Part shown: positions 1 to 8,469 of the stretch, one piece after another
Position numbering within the stretch: position 1 is the stretch's first letter
Layout: every line of letters begins with the position of its first letter
From: Glycocaulis sp051859565
Lineage (GTDB): Bacteria; Pseudomonadota; Alphaproteobacteria; Caulobacterales; Maricaulaceae
Reading direction: 5' to 3'
Assembly (NCBI RefSeq): GCF_051859565.1
Contig: NZ_JBHYFK010000006.1
Location: forward strand, 186,001 to 250,000
DNA length: 64,000 nucleotides
Translations under genes and position numbers: made by a program
Notes under the pieces: generated by a model
What the model was told of the DNA's origin: nothing
What the model saw: the letters and a program-made list of their open reading frames with translations, nothing else
The model's database searches: none

Positions 1-2
1 CG

Positions 3-731
3 GGCTGTTCGCTGGCCGCCTCCATCACCGGCGCGAATGTGCGCGCCATCCGCGAGGCTTATCCCGACTATCCGATCGTCACTTATGTGAACACGTCCGC
101 CGAGGTGAAGGCGTATTCCGACATCTGCTGCACCTCGTCCAATGCCGTGCAGGTGGTCGAGGCCATCGCGCGCGAGTGGAATACCGACACGGTCATCCTC
201 ATTCCGGACGAGTATCTCGCCAGGAATGTCGCCAGCCAGACCGGCATCCGCATCCTCACCTGGAAGGGCAGTTGCGAGGTGCATGAGCAGTTCACGGTGG
301 AGGATATCGAGGCCCTGCGCGCCGCCCACCCCGAAGCCATGATCATCACGCACCCGGAGTGTCCGCCGGACGTGCTCAAAGCCGCTGACTTTGCCGGCTC
401 CACCGGCGCGATGGCGGCTTATGTGAAGGATCACCAGCCGCAGACCGCCATCCTCATCACCGAGTGCTCGATGAGCGATAATGTGGCGGTGGAAAATCCG
501 GGCGTGAACTTCGTAAAGCCCTGCAATCTCTGCCCGCACATGAAGCGCATCACGCTTAAGGGGATCTATGAAGCCCTGCGCGACATGAAGCATGAAGTCC
601 ATGTCGATCCGCTGATCGCTGAGCGTGCCAAAGCCAGCGTGGATGCCATGCTGGCCCTGCCATCGCTGGGCAAGCCGCCCGCCTTTGACACCAGCAAGCC
701 TGCCGTCTCGATCCCCTATGTGAGCGTTTAG
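3..731 (+). CDS. nadA: Quinolinate synthase NadA, 3' part (5' end outside window)
   Basis: NadA condenses iminoaspartate with dihydroxyacetone phosphate to quinolinate, in cytosolic de novo NAD synthesis, using an oxygen-sensitive [4Fe-4S] cluster. The frame is open from the first bases, so the gene is cut by the window edge; 242 residues remain. Typical NadA segments are visible: GCSLAASITGA, TYVNTSAEVKA, the ICCTSSNA block, HPECPPDV and CNLCPHMKRI. Together these carry the three family cysteines expected to bind the cluster. nadB and nadC follow on the same strand, which supports the call. Confidence 0.96.
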   Translation, partial: GCSLAASITGANVRAIREAYPDYPIVTYVNTSAEVKAYSDICCTSSNAVQVVEAIAREWNTDTVILIPDEYLARNVASQTGIRILTWKGSCEVHEQFTVEDIEALRAAHPEAMIITHPECPPDVLKAADFAGSTGAMAAYVKDHQPQTAILITECSMSDNVAVENPGVNFVKPCNLCPHMKRITLKGIYEALRDMKHEVHVDPLIAERAKASVDAMLALPSLGKPPAFDTSKPAVSIPYVSV

Positions 732-746
732 CCAACAGCGATGAAA

Positions 747-822
747 CCCCGGACGCGAAGCGATCCGGGGCCTGCGGCCATTTCTGCACGAGATCCCGGC
801 TCTGCGCTGCGCTTGGCCGGGA
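747..822. repeat. Intergenic palindromic repeat between nadA and nadB
   Basis: Two inverted repeats lie side by side in the nadA-nadB gap: CCCCGG (747-752) with CCGGGG (765-770), and TCCCGG (794-799) with CCGGGA (817-822). The pattern looks like the REP-type palindromes dispersed in alphaproteobacterial intergenic DNA. It could fold in the nadAB transcript. It also makes the in-frame ATG at 741 an unlikely nadB start, because coding would run through the repeat. Confidence 0.5.
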
Positions 823-842
823 GTTCAAGGATAGGTAATCCG

Positions 843-2372
843 GTGACCCACCCCCTCATCATTATCGGCGCTGGCATAGCGGGCTTGTGGACCGCGCTGC
901 ATGCCGCTCCGCGCCGGGTGGTTCTGCTGACGGGCGCAAAGCTGGGGGAGGGCAGTTCCACCGGCTGGGCGCAGGGTGGCGTGGCCGCTGCGCTGGGGCC
1001 CGATGACAGCCCGTCCTTGCATGCGTGCGACACGATTGCTGCCGGAGCAGGGCTGGTCGATGAGGCGGCCGCTTACCTGCTGGCCGAAGCCGGACCTGCC
1101 GAGATCGAGGCGCTGTATGCGCTGGGCGCGCCGTTCGAACGGGAAGCCGACGGCAGCTGGGCATTGTCGCGCGAAGCCGCCCATTCACGTGCCCGTGTGG
1201 CGCGGGTGAAGGGGGATCAGGCCGGGGCGGGCATACTCGCCGCTTTGATCGAAGCCGTTCAGGCCGCACCCCATATCGAGATCCGCGAGGGCTGGCGTGC
1301 AGCGGGCCTGATACCCGATGAACACGGCGGCTGCGCAGGCGTGATCGCGTTTGATGCGGGCGGCGCGCGCCATGAGATTCTGGCCAGCGATGTGGTGCTG
1401 GCGACGGGCAGTTTGTGTGGGCTCTATGGCGTGACGACGACGCCTGCAAGCAGTCAGGGCCAGGCCTTAGCCTGGGCCGCGCAGTTCGGCGCGGTCATTC
1501 AGGACCCGGAATTTGTCCAGTTCCACCCGACGGCTATCGATGTGGGCCGCGATCCCGCGCCGCTCGCCACCGAAGCCCTGCGCGGTGAAGGCGCCACGCT
1601 CATCGACGCGAAAGGCCATCGCTTCATGCGCGGCGTTCACTCGCAAGCCGAGCTCGCCCCGCGCGATGTGGTGGCCCGCGCTGTCCACCGTCAGGTGAAG
1701 ACCGGGCGCGGGGCGTATCTCGATGCCCGCGCGGCGGTGGGCGAGGCATTTCCGGAGCGCTTTCCGGCCGTGTTTGCCGCGTGTCAGGAGGCTGGCATTG
1801 ATCCGCGGCTTGAGCCAATCCCGGTCGCGCCGGCCGCGCACTATCATATGGGCGGGGTGGCGACGGACACCGAAGGCTTTACCGGCGTGCCGGGCCTCTG
1901 GGCCGTGGGCGAGTGCGCGTCCACCGGCGTGCATGGCGCGAACCGGCTGGCGTCAAACTCCCTGCTGGAAGGGCTGGTCTTCGGGCGTCGGGCGTCAGAG
2001 GCGCTTGCAAACGCGCCGCAGCGCGCGTTGACGCCGCTAGCGGCCGATCCGGCCCCGGCACTGCCCGCTGACGCTCTGGCGCGCCTACGCACCGCCATGG
2101 CGCTGCAGGCAGGGGTGGAGCGCGACGGCGCGGGGCTCGCCCGCCTGCTTGACCTCATCGACACGCTGGAAGCCGAGCACGGCGAAGCCGATGCCCTGAT
2201 CGCTGCGCGCTTCGTGGCGGCAGGAGCCATGCTGCGCACCGAGAGCCGGGGCGGGCATTTCCGCTGTGATTATCCGGCGACGGCAGCAATAGCCGCCCGT
2301 ACCCGCCTGACGCTCGCTGACGCGCGCGCCGCGCATCCTGATGTGACCACGCTGGCGGAGCCTGCCGAATGA
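843..2372 (+). CDS. nadB: L-aspartate oxidase NadB
   Basis: This flavoprotein oxidises L-aspartate to iminoaspartate for NadA. The GTG start at 843 gives 509 residues and puts the FAD-binding segment LIIIGAGIAGLW at the very N-terminus, as in the family. The frame stays open to an ATG at 741, but that would add a stretch encoded by a palindromic repeat. Other family signatures are GWAQGGVAAAL, VQFHPTAI, YHMGGVATD and GANRLASNSLLEG, followed by the C-terminal helical domain. The stop overlaps the nadC start (ATGA), so the two are probably translationally coupled. Confidence 0.95.
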   Translation: MTHPLIIIGAGIAGLWTALHAAPRRVVLLTGAKLGEGSSTGWAQGGVAAALGPDDSPSLHACDTIAAGAGLVDEAAAYLLAEAGPAEIEALYALGAPFEREADGSWALSREAAHSRARVARVKGDQAGAGILAALIEAVQAAPHIEIREGWRAAGLIPDEHGGCAGVIAFDAGGARHEILASDVVLATGSLCGLYGVTTTPASSQGQALAWAAQFGAVIQDPEFVQFHPTAIDVGRDPAPLATEALRGEGATLIDAKGHRFMRGVHSQAELAPRDVVARAVHRQVKTGRGAYLDARAAVGEAFPERFPAVFAACQEAGIDPRLEPIPVAPAAHYHMGGVATDTEGFTGVPGLWAVGECASTGVHGANRLASNSLLEGLVFGRRASEALANAPQRALTPLAADPAPALPADALARLRTAMALQAGVERDGAGLARLLDLIDTLEAEHGEADALIAARFVAAGAMLRTESRGGHFRCDYPATAAIAARTRLTLADARAAHPDVTTLAEPAE

Positions 2373-3202
2373 ACAGCGCCTATCCCACCGACATTGTCGC
2401 CCGCGCGCTGGCCGAGGATCTGGGCGGGCGCGGCGATGTGACCAGCGAAGCGGTGATCCCCGCCCACGCCCATGCCGCTTTCGTGATTGCCGCGCGCGGC
2501 GAGGGTGTGCTGGCAGGGCAGGCGGTGGCGGCGGAAGTGTTCCGTCAGTGCGATCCCACCTTGAAGACCTATTGGCGTGCCGGGGACGGCGACACGCTGG
2601 CCGCAGGCGATGTAGTGCTGGCGGTGGAGGGTTCTGTCCGCGCCATCCTGATCGCCGAGCGCACGGCGCTGAACTTCCTGGGGCGCTTGAGCGGCATTGC
2701 CACGCTGACGAGGCTGTATGTGGAGGCCGTGAAGGGCACGGGCGCGAAAATCGCCCACACCCGCAAGACCACGCCCACTTTACGCGCGCTGGAACTCAGC
2801 GCGGTGCGCGCAGGCGGCGGGGCGAGCCATCGTTTCGGGCTCGATGATGCCATCCTCATCAAGGATAATCACGTCGCCGTTGCGGGCAGTGTGGGCGAGG
2901 CCGTCCGGCGTGCGAAAGCCCATGCCGGGCATATGACGCGCGTGGCCGTCGAGATCGACCGGCTGGACCAGCTGGATGAAGCGCTGGCAGCGGGCGCGGA
3001 GAGCGTGCTGCTGGATAACTTCCCGCTGGATGACATGAAGGCCGCCGTGAAAGCCGCCAAGGGCAAGGTCATTTTGGAGGCGTCAGGCGGCGTCACCCTT
3101 TCCACCATCCGCGCGATTGCCGAAACGGGCGTCGACGTGATCTCGGTCGGCGCACTCACCCACTCGGCCCCCAATTTCGATTTCGGCATGGATGAGGGGT
3201 AG
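2369..3202 (+). CDS. nadC: Nicotinate-nucleotide pyrophosphorylase (carboxylating) NadC
   Basis: NadC converts quinolinate and PRPP to nicotinate mononucleotide, completing the three-enzyme pathway begun by nadA and nadB. The 277-residue length is normal. Visible signatures are EDLGGRGDVTSE near the N-terminus, ERTALNFLGRLSGIAT, HTRKTTPTLR (substrate-binding His/Arg/Lys), NHRFGL-like SHRFGLDDAILIKDNH and the C-terminal EASGGV and GVDVISVGALTHS of the phosphate-binding barrel. It overlaps nadB by four bases. Confidence 0.97.
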   Translation: MNSAYPTDIVARALAEDLGGRGDVTSEAVIPAHAHAAFVIAARGEGVLAGQAVAAEVFRQCDPTLKTYWRAGDGDTLAAGDVVLAVEGSVRAILIAERTALNFLGRLSGIATLTRLYVEAVKGTGAKIAHTRKTTPTLRALELSAVRAGGGASHRFGLDDAILIKDNHVAVAGSVGEAVRRAKAHAGHMTRVAVEIDRLDQLDEALAAGAESVLLDNFPLDDMKAAVKAAKGKVILEASGGVTLSTIRAIAETGVDVISVGALTHSAPNFDFGMDEG

Positions 3203-3222
3203 GGGGTTTCCCTCTACTCCTT

Positions 3223-3310
3223 CGTCGTTCCCGCGCAGGCGGGAACCCAGAGCTAACGGGCACTGTCTTCGCTCCATGATCTCTGGATCCCCGCCTGCGC
3301 GGGGATGACG
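3223..3310. repeat. Paired inverted repeat between nadC and the aminotransferase gene
   Basis: Two palindromic units (3223-3252 and 3281-3310) face each other. Each is a hairpin on its own (GTTCCCGC with GCGGGAAC; ATCCCCGC with GCGGGGAT). The outer parts are also complementary (CCAGAG with CTCTGG, CGTC with GACG), so the whole block can form one long stem. This resembles the common alphaproteobacterial intergenic palindrome. It lies between convergent genes and may act as a transcription or RNA-stability boundary. Confidence 0.65.
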
Positions 3311-3322
3311 AGGTAAGAGGAT

Positions 3323-5014
3323 CTACCCCACCGGCAGGGAAAACTGGCGCAAGCGCTCCACCGCTTCGGGCAGGCGAGGACGCGCGTCCGGACAGGGAGA
3401 GAGGGCGCAGGCGCGTGTCCTGGCTTCGTCCAGCAGGGCGGCAAACAGCGCCGCCCGGTCTTCAGAGCATTCGCCGCAGATTGCCTCGCGTGCATCCGTG
3501 CGTGCCGCGCCCCGCCAGCTCCACGCGCCAGTGGATACGTCAAAGCTGTAAAGATCAAGAAACTTCCAGCCCTCAGCCGACAGGAAGGCAATTGCGTCAA
3601 TGAGATAGCCGATCTCGGCCTCGTCCATCGCCCAGTGCAGGCTGACCCGGCTCCAGCCCGGCCTCAGGCCCGCATGACCGGAGAGGACGGCCTCGCGATA
3701 GGCCAGCGCCTCGTCCTCTCCCAGACCCAGCAGATCGTGCGCGTAAGGCCCGGCGCAGGCACAGCCCGCGCGTGCCTGAATGCCGAACAGATCGCTCAGC
3801 AGCGTCGTGACAAAGCGCGGATGCAGCCAGCCGCCGCGCGGATCGCGCAGATTGAACGACACGATGGCGAGCCGCCGGGCAGGGTCTTGCGGGCCTAAAA
3901 TCTCGACGCCGGGACAGTCCTGCCACGCCGCGAAAGCGCGCTCCAGATAGTCCTGCTCGATCGCATGCAGCCGCTCCAGTCCCAGCGCATCGCGCAGCTC
4001 CAGCGCCAGTGCGGCGCGCACCAGCTGGGGCAGGCCCGGCGTGCCGGCCTTCTCGCGCGCTTCCACATCGTCCAGGAAGTCATGCCCGCCATCCCACACA
4101 TAGCGCACCGTGCCGCCTGCACAGCAGGTAGGGGGCAGGTCTTTCCGATAGAGGGCCTTGTTAAATACCAGAATGCCGCACGATCCCGGCCCGCCGACGA
4201 ATTTGTGCGGCGAGAAAGACACTGCATCGATGGCGGCATCGGGGTCATCTGCAGGGTGCATGTCGATAGCCGTGTAGGGCGCGCTGGCCGCGCAATCGAG
4301 CGCCAGAATGGCGTCATGCGCGTGCAGGAGCTTCGCCAGACGGCGCACATCCGTGATGATGCCGGTGACGTTGGAGGCCGCCGAGAACGCGCCTATGCGC
4401 ATCCTTCCCTGCCATTGCGGGGCTTTCAGCAGGGTTTCCAGCGCGGCGAACTCTATCCCGCCGTCGGGGCAGAGCTTCACCCGCACCACTTCGGCCATGC
4501 TTTCGCGCCAGCTCAGCTCGTTGGAATGGTGCTCGTACGGGCCGACAAAGACGACGGGCCGTGTGGCGGCAAGGTGGGCTTCCAGAGCCGCCTTCGCCTC
4601 TGGCCCCAGAGCGGCGGTGACCGCATCGCCCATGCGGGCAAGGCTGGCAGGCGGGCAGGCAATCCCGAGGATTTCCTGCAGCTTGTGGATGGCGGCGGTC
4701 GCACCGGCCCCGCACGGGATAAGTGCGTCATCGGCAGAGGCGTTCACCGCGCGCTTGATGGTGGTTTCGGCGCTTTTAAGCCAGGCGTTGGAGGCCCGGC
4801 CCGTGGCACTGTCTTCGGTATGCGGATTGGCGAGGAGGGTATGGAGCGCACTGATCTGGTCTTCCACCGCGCGGTGCGGGCGGCCGGAGGCGGTATAGTC
4901 TGCATAGACAAGCGGGCGCTCCCCGAATGGCGTGCGGATCATGCCAAGCCGGGCGGTCAGCCCTTCGCGCAGCGCGTCCACGTTACGGGTGCCTGAAATG
5001 TCTGTCGCAGCCAT
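3323..5014 (-). CDS. Class V aminotransferase-fold PLP enzyme (cysteine desulfurase-like), substrate unknown
   Basis: The protein has 563 residues and a class V aminotransferase fold. Lys271 in SFSPHKFVGGPGS is the expected PLP-binding lysine, Asp240 (ALDCAAS) the expected ring-nitrogen partner, and GPYEHHSNELSWRES (158-172) resembles the PLP-stacking region. RAGCACAGPYAHDLL near the C-terminal domain resembles the cysteine-bearing loop of desulfurases. An extra C-terminal part follows, longer than in IscS or SufS. The ATG at 5014 was chosen because AAGAGGAGGAA lies just upstream, although the frame stays open to 5644. It is divergent from an Lrp-type regulator, so its expression is probably amino-acid responsive (inference). 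The reaction (desulfurase, lyase or epimerase) cannot be told. Confidence 0.8.
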   Translation of the reverse strand: MAATDISGTRNVDALREGLTARLGMIRTPFGERPLVYADYTASGRPHRAVEDQISALHTLLANPHTEDSATGRASNAWLKSAETTIKRAVNASADDALIPCGAGATAAIHKLQEILGIACPPASLARMGDAVTAALGPEAKAALEAHLAATRPVVFVGPYEHHSNELSWRESMAEVVRVKLCPDGGIEFAALETLLKAPQWQGRMRIGAFSAASNVTGIITDVRRLAKLLHAHDAILALDCAASAPYTAIDMHPADDPDAAIDAVSFSPHKFVGGPGSCGILVFNKALYRKDLPPTCCAGGTVRYVWDGGHDFLDDVEAREKAGTPGLPQLVRAALALELRDALGLERLHAIEQDYLERAFAAWQDCPGVEILGPQDPARRLAIVSFNLRDPRGGWLHPRFVTTLLSDLFGIQARAGCACAGPYAHDLLGLGEDEALAYREAVLSGHAGLRPGWSRVSLHWAMDEAEIGYLIDAIAFLSAEGWKFLDLYSFDVSTGAWSWRGAARTDAREAICGECSEDRAALFAALLDEARTRACALSPCPDARPRLPEAVERLRQFSLPVG

Positions 5015-5059
5015 GATTCCTCCTCTTGCTGTCAGGAAATCACGGCTTTGAGAGTGTTT

Positions 5060-5122
5060 TTGACCTATTTCAGCGCGCATTCTCGCGTATGGTAGTGAAA
5101 ATAACCATGGAAGGCTGCAAGC
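5060..5122 (+). promoter_or_regulatory. Divergent control region, Lrp regulator / aminotransferase
   Basis: The 108-bp gap between the two divergent starts holds a TTGACC element (5060-5065) and a TATGGT (5088-5093), spaced too widely for an ideal promoter. A GGAAGG ribosome-binding site sits before the regulator ATG. No clear palindromic operator stands out by eye. Confidence 0.3.
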
Positions 5123-5578
5123 ATGGAGCTTGATGACCACGACCGGAAGATTTTGCGTCTGTTGCAGGCCAATGCAGACCAGACCGTGCAGGAGCTGGCC
5201 GATGCCGTGGGCCTCAGCGCCACGCCGGTCAACCGGCGCATCAAGCGCATGGAGGAGGCGGGCCTGATCCGGGGCCGTGTGGCTCTGATCGATCAGGAAG
5301 GGCTGGGCCTGCGCGCTACGCTTTTCATCTTCGTGAAAACCAGCCGCCACGATGCAGACTGGCTGGAGCGCTTCTCCAGAGGCGTTGCGCGCCTGCCCGA
5401 AGTGATCGAGTTCTACCGCATGAGCGGGGAGGTGGACTACCTCATCAAGATCGCCCTGCCGGAGATCGCCGACTACGATGCGTTCTACAAGAAACTCATC
5501 GCCATCGCGCCATTGTCCGATGTCAGCGCCAGCTTCGCGATGGAGGCGATCAAGAACACGACCGAACTGCCGGTTTGA
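5123..5578 (+). CDS. Lrp/AsnC family transcriptional regulator
   Basis: The 151 residues have the standard Lrp/AsnC layout. An N-terminal winged helix-turn-helix (about residues 4-60: LDDHDRKILRLLQ, then ELADAVGLSATPVNRRIKRMEEAGLI) is followed by a RAM ligand-binding domain (about 65-150). In the RAM domain, the SGEVDYLIKIALPEIADYDAF block fits the family. Such proteins bind amino acids and form octamers on DNA. It is divergently transcribed from the class V aminotransferase gene with 108 bp between the starts. The likely job is control of that enzyme and of itself (inference). Confidence 0.93.
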   Translation: MELDDHDRKILRLLQANADQTVQELADAVGLSATPVNRRIKRMEEAGLIRGRVALIDQEGLGLRATLFIFVKTSRHDADWLERFSRGVARLPEVIEFYRMSGEVDYLIKIALPEIADYDAFYKKLIAIAPLSDVSASFAMEAIKNTTELPV

Positions 5579-5587
5579 GATTCCTTT

Positions 5588-5741
5588 TCCCCTCGTGCTT
5601 CGAGCGCCACCGCGTCCGAAAGGATGAGGGGAAGAGCATCCCAAGCCCTCATCCTGAGGGGCTTCGCCAGAAGCCGTCTCGAAGGACGAGGGCTTGGGAA
5701 ACGAAAGCCTGAGGCATGGGTGGCCCGGACAAGCCGGGCCA
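5588..5741. repeat. Cluster of three intergenic inverted repeats
   Basis: Between the Lrp gene and the NrdJ-like gene (convergent) lie three hairpins. The first is 5588-5632, an imperfect stem with TCCCCTC and GAGGGGA ends. The second is 5639-5699, a 17-bp stem with one mismatch whose arms start TCCCAAGCCCTC. The third is 5721-5741, TGGCCCGG / ACAAG loop / CCGGGCCA, a perfect 8-bp stem. They look like dispersed REP/MITE-type repeats of this lineage, in a place where they could also stop transcription from both sides. Confidence 0.6.
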
Positions 5742-5768
5742 TGACAACTGGAGGGGTTCTCGCCCCCC

Positions 5769-8306
5769 TCACCCCTCCGGCAGGGCGCCGGACCAGTCGC
5801 AGGCTTCGCAGTTCAGCTCGGTGCCCGCTTCAACCAGCGTGAAATGCCCGCATTTGGGGCAGGGTTCGCCCGAATAGACCGGCTCTGGCCGTGTGGCGGG
5901 CGAGGCATCGCCCTTGCGCCCTGACCCGGTGGCGGGCGCGGGCGGTGTCTTGCGCGGCTGGCTGCCCAGCATCACCACATTGTCGGGCAGCTGCCCGCGC
6001 GAGAAGCCTTTCGAGATCAGGCGCGAAGCCTCCTCGCCGGTGATGACCTTCTCACTCGCCACGCCATTGCCGATGCCGCCCGGATCGGATTTGCGCGCAT
6101 CGGTCTGGGCGAGGTCCTCGCGGCCCAGATAGGAGACGCCCAGCTCGCGGAAGAGATAGTCGAGGATCGAGGTCGCGTGCTTGATGGAGTCGTTGCCTTC
6201 GACGGGGCCGGCCGGTTCAAACCGGGTGAACACATAGGCATCGACATATTCTTCCAGCGGCACGCCGTATTGCAGGCCGATGGAGATGGAGATGGCAAAA
6301 TTGTTCATCAGGGAGCGGAAGGCAGCGCCCTCTTTATGCATGTCGATGAAAATCTCGCCGAGCTCCCCATCTTCAAACTCGCCGGTGTGCAGATAGACCT
6401 TGTGGCCACCCACAGTGGATTTCTGGATATAGCCCTTGCGGCGGTCGGGCAGCTTGCGGCGGCTGGCCGCGCGCTCCACGGGCCGCTCCACCACGCGCTC
6501 GACAATGCGCTCCTCGGTGAAGACCGGGCGCTCGCCCCGGTCGGCGCTGTCAAACTCGATCGTGGCCAGCAGATCGTAGAGCGCTTCGCCCTCGCGGCGG
6601 ATGCGGATGGCTTTAAGGCCCTCACGCGCCGCCGACAGGATGAGCGCGGACACATCGTCAATCGTGGCATGACCCGGCAGGACCAGATCAAGCCCTGCAG
6701 GCGCTTCCAGAGCGCTCTCCAGCGCCGCGGCCATGGTCAGGCGGGCTTCGGGCGTGACGGGCGCCAGCGCGGCTCTAAACGCCTCTGGCAGGGCCTCACA
6801 GGTGTGCAGCTCGCCGGTGCCATGCACCCAGCGCTCTGCCGCTTCGATCTCCAGCGCGGAGACGCCGAACGCTTCCAGCAGGCGCGTGCCGGCCTGCTCC
6901 AGCCGCTCCGGGCTCAGTCCGCAGCGCTGGGCGATCTCGTCGCCCACCGTCCAGCGGTTGAAGGCGTGACGGACGGGCGCGCCATCGGCGATCATCGTGT
7001 CGATGCGGGCAAGGGCATTGGCGTCCAGCCCCGCCTCTTTCAGCGCGCCAAGCCAGCCGGGATTAAGGCCCGACAGCGTGCCAGCGCCAAAGGCGTGGGC
7101 GAGGGCGGCCGTCGCCGTGTCTGTATCCAGCTCCGCCAGCAGGGTTTGCGCAAAGTCCCGTGCAGTGGGCGAGTTGCTGGCGATGCCTGCCGGGTCGATC
7201 CCGTGGGTGGCGAGCGCCAGATAGGCTGCGATTTCGGCGGGTACAGGCCCGGTGATGACCGGAGCCGCACTTGCCTCGCGAACGAGGCTCGCCAGTTCAG
7301 CGGCGCGGGCGCGGCCCTCATCGCTGTCATAGGCAAGCCCCTCCAGCGCCAGTAGCGCGCCAAGCCCTGCCAGCAGCAGGCTGCCTTCGGCCTTGTCCGC
7401 CACGAGGCCCCACAGCGTGGCGGCGTGTTCCAGCGCGGCGTCATCGCCAGCAAAGGCAGAAAGGTCCAGAACGATGACGGGTTCAGGCAGAACCGCATCA
7501 TCAAAGCGCAAGGCGGGCTGGCCATGGGTCCAGATCGTCGCGGCGAGATCACGCAGGAAGGCGCGCGCGCCCTGATCGGTGTCGGTCAGCAGGTTCGCGC
7601 CAATTTCGATCACCGGATTGACCGGCATGTCGGGTACAAAGCCCGCGCCATCCTCGATCGTGTCGATGCCCTGGCGGGCGCGTGCTATCGCGCGCTCGAT
7701 CATCGCGTCCGGCACACCGTCGCGCCGCGCGGCGCGCACAGAGCGGGCAAGGGCGCGGTTATGGCGCGGGTCAAAGCACTCGCCCTCGCTGCCATCGCAG
7801 TTGATGCAGGCGAGCGCCACCGCCTCCAGCCGGTCACGCACGATACGCGCGCCGACATCGCTGGCGGCGCCCGCCATCGCGGCGGTGTTGATCATGCTGA
7901 TCAGTGCGCCTGCCTCGAACGGGCCGCTGGCGAGCGTTTCCAGCGGCATGTCGGCTTCCGCCTCGCCGCGCCACAGATGCGGGGCGGGGCAGGCTTCGCG
8001 CGCGGCGAGACTCGCCAGGAGCTCTGCCGCCTCGATACTGTCAGGTTTCACGCCCGCCAGAGTGGCCAGCGACGCGGCGGTGCTTTCCAGCGCCTTGCGC
8101 CCGTCCAGCATGCCTCCCGAAACATCCGCCCCGGTAAGAAGCCTCAGCGCCGTCACCGCGCTGTCCGGCCAGCCTGCAGGCGCGCTGATCTTCACCGCAT
8201 GGGGGGTGAGCGCATCCGGGTCGGCATTGCCCGCCAGATGCTCGGCAAACTCCAGCCCCGCCAGCGGATCGGCACCTTCTTTGGTCAGGCGGCGTTGGAT
8301 CGTCAT
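5769..8306 (-). CDS. Class II (B12-type) ribonucleotide reductase-like protein with eroded catalytic core
   Basis: This 845-residue protein is related along much of its length to alphaproteobacterial NrdJ. Residues 617-735 match the NrdJ C-terminal TSCPD region very closely (RRKGYIQKSTVGGHKVYL, FIDMHKEGAAFRSLMNNF, FEPAGPVEGNDSI), and the end is a CPKC...CEAC zinc ribbon (Cys816, 819, 833, 836). Upstream, ACINCDGSEGECFDP (166-180) and AYDSDEGRA (325-333) also resemble NrdJ segments. However, the catalytic NPCSE loop expected between about residues 240 and 290 is not present, and the protein is several hundred residues shorter than NrdJ. It is probably not a reductase (inference); regulation of NrdJ or nucleotide sensing is possible. 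The start at 8306 has GGGAAG upstream. Confidence 0.7.
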   Translation of the reverse strand: MTIQRRLTKEGADPLAGLEFAEHLAGNADPDALTPHAVKISAPAGWPDSAVTALRLLTGADVSGGMLDGRKALESTAASLATLAGVKPDSIEAAELLASLAAREACPAPHLWRGEAEADMPLETLASGPFEAGALISMINTAAMAGAASDVGARIVRDRLEAVALACINCDGSEGECFDPRHNRALARSVRAARRDGVPDAMIERAIARARQGIDTIEDGAGFVPDMPVNPVIEIGANLLTDTDQGARAFLRDLAATIWTHGQPALRFDDAVLPEPVIVLDLSAFAGDDAALEHAATLWGLVADKAEGSLLLAGLGALLALEGLAYDSDEGRARAAELASLVREASAAPVITGPVPAEIAAYLALATHGIDPAGIASNSPTARDFAQTLLAELDTDTATAALAHAFGAGTLSGLNPGWLGALKEAGLDANALARIDTMIADGAPVRHAFNRWTVGDEIAQRCGLSPERLEQAGTRLLEAFGVSALEIEAAERWVHGTGELHTCEALPEAFRAALAPVTPEARLTMAAALESALEAPAGLDLVLPGHATIDDVSALILSAAREGLKAIRIRREGEALYDLLATIEFDSADRGERPVFTEERIVERVVERPVERAASRRKLPDRRKGYIQKSTVGGHKVYLHTGEFEDGELGEIFIDMHKEGAAFRSLMNNFAISISIGLQYGVPLEEYVDAYVFTRFEPAGPVEGNDSIKHATSILDYLFRELGVSYLGREDLAQTDARKSDPGGIGNGVASEKVITGEEASRLISKGFSRGQLPDNVVMLGSQPRKTPPAPATGSGRKGDASPATRPEPVYSGEPCPKCGHFTLVEAGTELNCEACDWSGALPEG

Positions 8307-8469
8307 GGCGCGGACACTTCCCTGTTTGCCGCCTTGCTGGCGGCAGCCCTTCCCGCCGCGCCCGAAGACGTGCGGGCAGCGGACGCGAATCACTCATGGC
8401 AAATGATACCGCCTCCGGGGGAGGTGAGTCGAAGGAAGGCAGCCCAGACGGTCTCCCGGTTGGGACTGG

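Noticed and set aside
3965..4996. 343-codon plus-strand open frame
   Set aside because: Lies opposite the class V aminotransferase gene and has no family-like sequence.
8307..8469. Possible cobalamin riboswitch (GGGAGACC on the minus strand) before the NrdJ-like gene
   Set aside because: Only the GGAGACC core of a B12 box is present; the conserved upstream core with GCCACT-like and CCCGCNACTGT segments is missing.
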